Shown here: piece after piece, positions 6,156-7,668 of the stretch
Position numbering within the stretch: position 1 is the first letter of the stretch
Layout of the letters: the number at the start of each line of letters is the position of its first letter
Origin: Promethearchaeum sp.
GTDB lineage: Archaea; Asgardarchaeota; Lokiarchaeia; Sigyniarchaeales; Promethearchaeaceae
NCBI GenBank assembly: GCA_030611625.1
Contig: JAUWPK010000177.1
Span: 1 to 7,668, forward strand
Length of the DNA stretch: 7,668 bases
Reading direction: 5' to 3'
The notes under the pieces: generated by a model
What the model saw: only the letters and a program-made list of their open reading frames with translations
Told to the model about the DNA's origin: nothing
Database searches by the model: none
Position numbers and translations under genes: made by a program

Positions 6156-7415
6156 ATGTCGAATTTAATTGACAAACTGAAAATTAGCGATGAAAATCTA
6201 AAACAGATTAATGATTTTCTATTAGATCCAGAAAACCCTTTGATCAAATCCATCATTAAAATTATAAATAAATATGGAACTCCAGAGGAAATTAATGCAA
6301 AGGCCAAAGAAACTGGTAAACTTGAAAATTTAATGAAGAGGCTGAAAGAAAAAAATTCTTCCTATTACGCCGATATGGAATGGCTTATCGAGCAACGAGA
6401 AAAAGGCGCATTTATCAAGCTAGAAGATTATTACAAAAAGGTTCTTGGTGATAAATTCGAATCCACCAAGATGAAAGAAGGCTATGCCATTACGCTTGAG
6501 CTTTCTGCACTTCAATTCTTCCCATTTTTCATGAAAGAAGTTAAATACGCAATTGAACATCAAGAATTAATACCTGGACGTTATATAAAAGTAAGAAATA
6601 TGAAAGAACAGGTGGAAGACGGGCAATTGCTCGCAACATCTTGTGCTATGAGAATAATCGGTGCATCATATGTTGAAACTCTCGATACTAAAGGGACTGA
6701 TGGATCAAATGTACATTTAGGAGGACCAGAGACAATAACTGGATACTTTGGAGGGATTGGGCAACCTAATACTCATGCTTTAAAGTGGCTTGATGAATTT
6801 CTACAATATTATACTGAATATGGTGTAAAACAGGTTCTAAACATCAATCCAGGAACGATTCTCATAGGTTACATGTTACATAAAATAGGAATTGATATTG
6901 AATTCAAAATCTCGGTTTATATGGGAAATGACAATCCTTACTCCGTTTTGTGGACAATGTTAACTGCAAAACTTTTCGCTCGTGAAGATGGAACCACCCC
7001 CCTAATTGGATTTAACTTTTCTAACTCTGTAGATAATGAAACAATCGAGCTTTCAGCTATTCCTCGAAAATCGTTTGGATTTGAAGATATTATAAGAATC
7101 GAGCATCACATTTTCGAGACCTATAAGAGTATTGTGCGACAGCCATACGATAGAAGGGCAGAATTAGTTGAAGTGGCCGCAAAAGTCAAGAATATTAGTG
7201 CCAAACATGAAGGCGGAGATATAGAAGTTGAAATGAGCCGAGAGCATCCATCAGATATTCTTGAGTATTTCTTATCCAAAGAAGACATAAATAAACAAGG
7301 TATTATGGATTTTCTGACGTTAAATTACATGGATAAACATAATTCTATTATTAAAACAGCAGATGCATTAATTAAAGCAGGCATTCCCGTTATTGCAGCG
7401 CAAAAGTTACATTAA
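6156..7415 (+). CDS. Conserved-looking soluble protein of unknown function (enzyme-like)
   Basis: I cannot assign this 419-residue protein to a family. It has no signal peptide or membrane segment. Residues 1-110 look helical and charged. A core at about 140-320 alternates strand-like and helical stretches, as in an alpha/beta or TIM-barrel enzyme: YIKVRN (143-148), MRIIGASYVETLDTKGTDG (165-183), a glycine-rich loop HLGGPETITGYFGGIGQPN (187-205), VLNINPGT (227-234), FKISVYMGNDNP (250-261) and LIGFNFSNSVDNET (283-296). EHH (316-318) and RQPYDRR (328-334) follow, then a helical C-terminal part ending IPVIAAQKLH. The polar residues clustered at the ends of these strands (Glu174, Asp177, Asp182, Glu192, Asn205, His207, Asn229, Asn231, Asn258, Asn287) are typical of an active site. 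There is no Cys cluster or P-loop. It has its own promoter-like element and is followed by strong T tracts, so it is probably monocistronic. A barrel-type lyase, mutase or methyltransferase partner is possible but unproven. Confidence 0.85.
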   Translation: MSNLIDKLKISDENLKQINDFLLDPENPLIKSIIKIINKYGTPEEINAKAKETGKLENLMKRLKEKNSSYYADMEWLIEQREKGAFIKLEDYYKKVLGDKFESTKMKEGYAITLELSALQFFPFFMKEVKYAIEHQELIPGRYIKVRNMKEQVEDGQLLATSCAMRIIGASYVETLDTKGTDGSNVHLGGPETITGYFGGIGQPNTHALKWLDEFLQYYTEYGVKQVLNINPGTILIGYMLHKIGIDIEFKISVYMGNDNPYSVLWTMLTAKLFAREDGTTPLIGFNFSNSVDNETIELSAIPRKSFGFEDIIRIEHHIFETYKSIVRQPYDRRAELVEVAAKVKNISAKHEGGDIEVEMSREHPSDILEYFLSKEDINKQGIMDFLTLNYMDKHNSIIKTADALIKAGIPVIAAQKLH

Positions 7416-7420
7416 TATAA

Positions 7421-7447
7421 TTTCTTTTTTACCAACTCTTTTTTTAC
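7421..7447 (+). terminator. Oligo-T terminator after the 419-residue gene
   Basis: Two T-rich runs, TTTCTTTTTT and CTTTTTTT, separated by a few bases, begin five bases after the stop codon. They fit archaeal T-tract termination. No stem-loop is obvious. Confidence 0.5.
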
Positions 7448-7496
7448 AAATTTTATTAAATTCCCGTTATTTGTGTGAAAAACGTGCTTTAGTAAG

Positions 7497-7523
7497 TTTT
7501 TTATTTTTTTACATTTTTTTTTT
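7497..7523 (+). terminator. Second, longer oligo-T tract in the 7416-7602 gap
   Basis: T runs of six, seven and ten bases are interrupted only by A and ACA. It lies about 80 bases past the stop of the 419-residue gene and could be a back-up terminator for it. The stretch between the two tracts (about 7461-7496) is less AT-rich but shows no hairpin, C/D-box pair or tRNA-like element that I can identify. Confidence 0.4.
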
Positions 7524-7548
7524 AGAAATTTTCCAATATATCTTATTA

Positions 7549-7577
7549 AAGTATATTCGAAACGATATTTAATTATA
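7549..7577 (+). promoter_or_regulatory. Candidate promoter region of the gene at the right edge
   Basis: Two TATA-like boxes occur: AAGTATATT at 7549-7557 and GATATTTAATTATA at 7564-7577, the latter after a BRE-like CGAAAC. The first would leave a leader of about 20 bases that contains the purine-rich GAAGGAA at 7591-7597, five bases before the ATG. The second would start transcription within that site. I cannot choose between them. Confidence 0.3.
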
Positions 7578-7602
7578 GAAAAAACGCCTAGAAGGAATTT
7601 AA

Positions 7603-7668
7603 ATGCCCAACATCGAAATCGATTTTAATAAGTTCTTACCCAGTCTTTCAATCTTCTACTCTTACTTT
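7603..7668 (+). CDS. N-terminus of a further gene, truncated by the window edge
   Basis: An ATG at 7603 opens a frame that stays open for 22 codons to the last base and begins MPNIEIDFNKFLPSL. It is preceded by an SD-like GAAGGAA five bases upstream, by TATA-like sequence and by strong T tracts, all of which fit a new transcription unit. The opening MPxIEID followed by a hydrophobic helix is reminiscent of the start of archaeal phenylalanyl-tRNA synthetase beta chains, but 22 residues are too few to name it and I leave the product open. Confidence 0.5.
   Translation, partial: MPNIEIDFNKFLPSLSIFYSYF

Noticed and set aside
1..7668. Mobile elements, CRISPR arrays, tRNA or rRNA genes
   Set aside because: No transposase-like protein, spaced repeat array, terminal inverted repeat or structured RNA consensus was seen on either strand.

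Overview
The window is an AT-rich stretch (roughly 30% GC by eye) with genes packed on the + strand and nothing convincing on the - strand. It looks archaeal, and an Asgard/Lokiarchaeota-like mesophile is my best guess. The reasons are the TATA-like boxes about 25 to 35 bases before several start codons, mostly without a Shine-Dalgarno (SD) site; the oligo-T ends of transcripts; a stand-alone aldehyde:ferredoxin oxidoreductase (AOR) family enzyme; and a PAS-rich soluble hybrid histidine kinase next to a 7-TM protein. No single marker settles the lineage, and a bacterial origin is not strictly excluded.

Layout from left to right: (1) bases 1-57 are the last 18 codons of a protein ending in a Cys/Gly/Asp pentapeptide tandem repeat. 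(2) 123-884 encodes an exodeoxyribonuclease III/AP endonuclease with all expected catalytic residues. (3) 935-2653 encodes a compact AOR-family tungsten/molybdenum-pterin enzyme whose iron-sulfur cysteines are spaced Cys-X3-Cys-X3-Cys. (4) 2729-6065 is a probable three-gene sensory operon: a 7-TM protein, an 88-residue unknown protein joined to it by a 1-base gap and a strong SD site, and a soluble PAS-PAS-PAS-histidine kinase-receiver hybrid. (5) 6156-7415 encodes a 419-residue soluble protein that I cannot assign, with a glycine-rich core and enzyme-like look. (6) After a 187-base gap with two strong oligo-T tracts, the first 22 codons of another gene run off the right edge.

Functionally the window mixes DNA repair, aldehyde redox chemistry and signal transduction. 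The most unusual parts are the 7-TM/small protein/hybrid kinase cassette, in which membrane sensing and kinase are split over separate genes, and the unassigned 419-residue protein. No mobile element, CRISPR array, tRNA or rRNA was seen.
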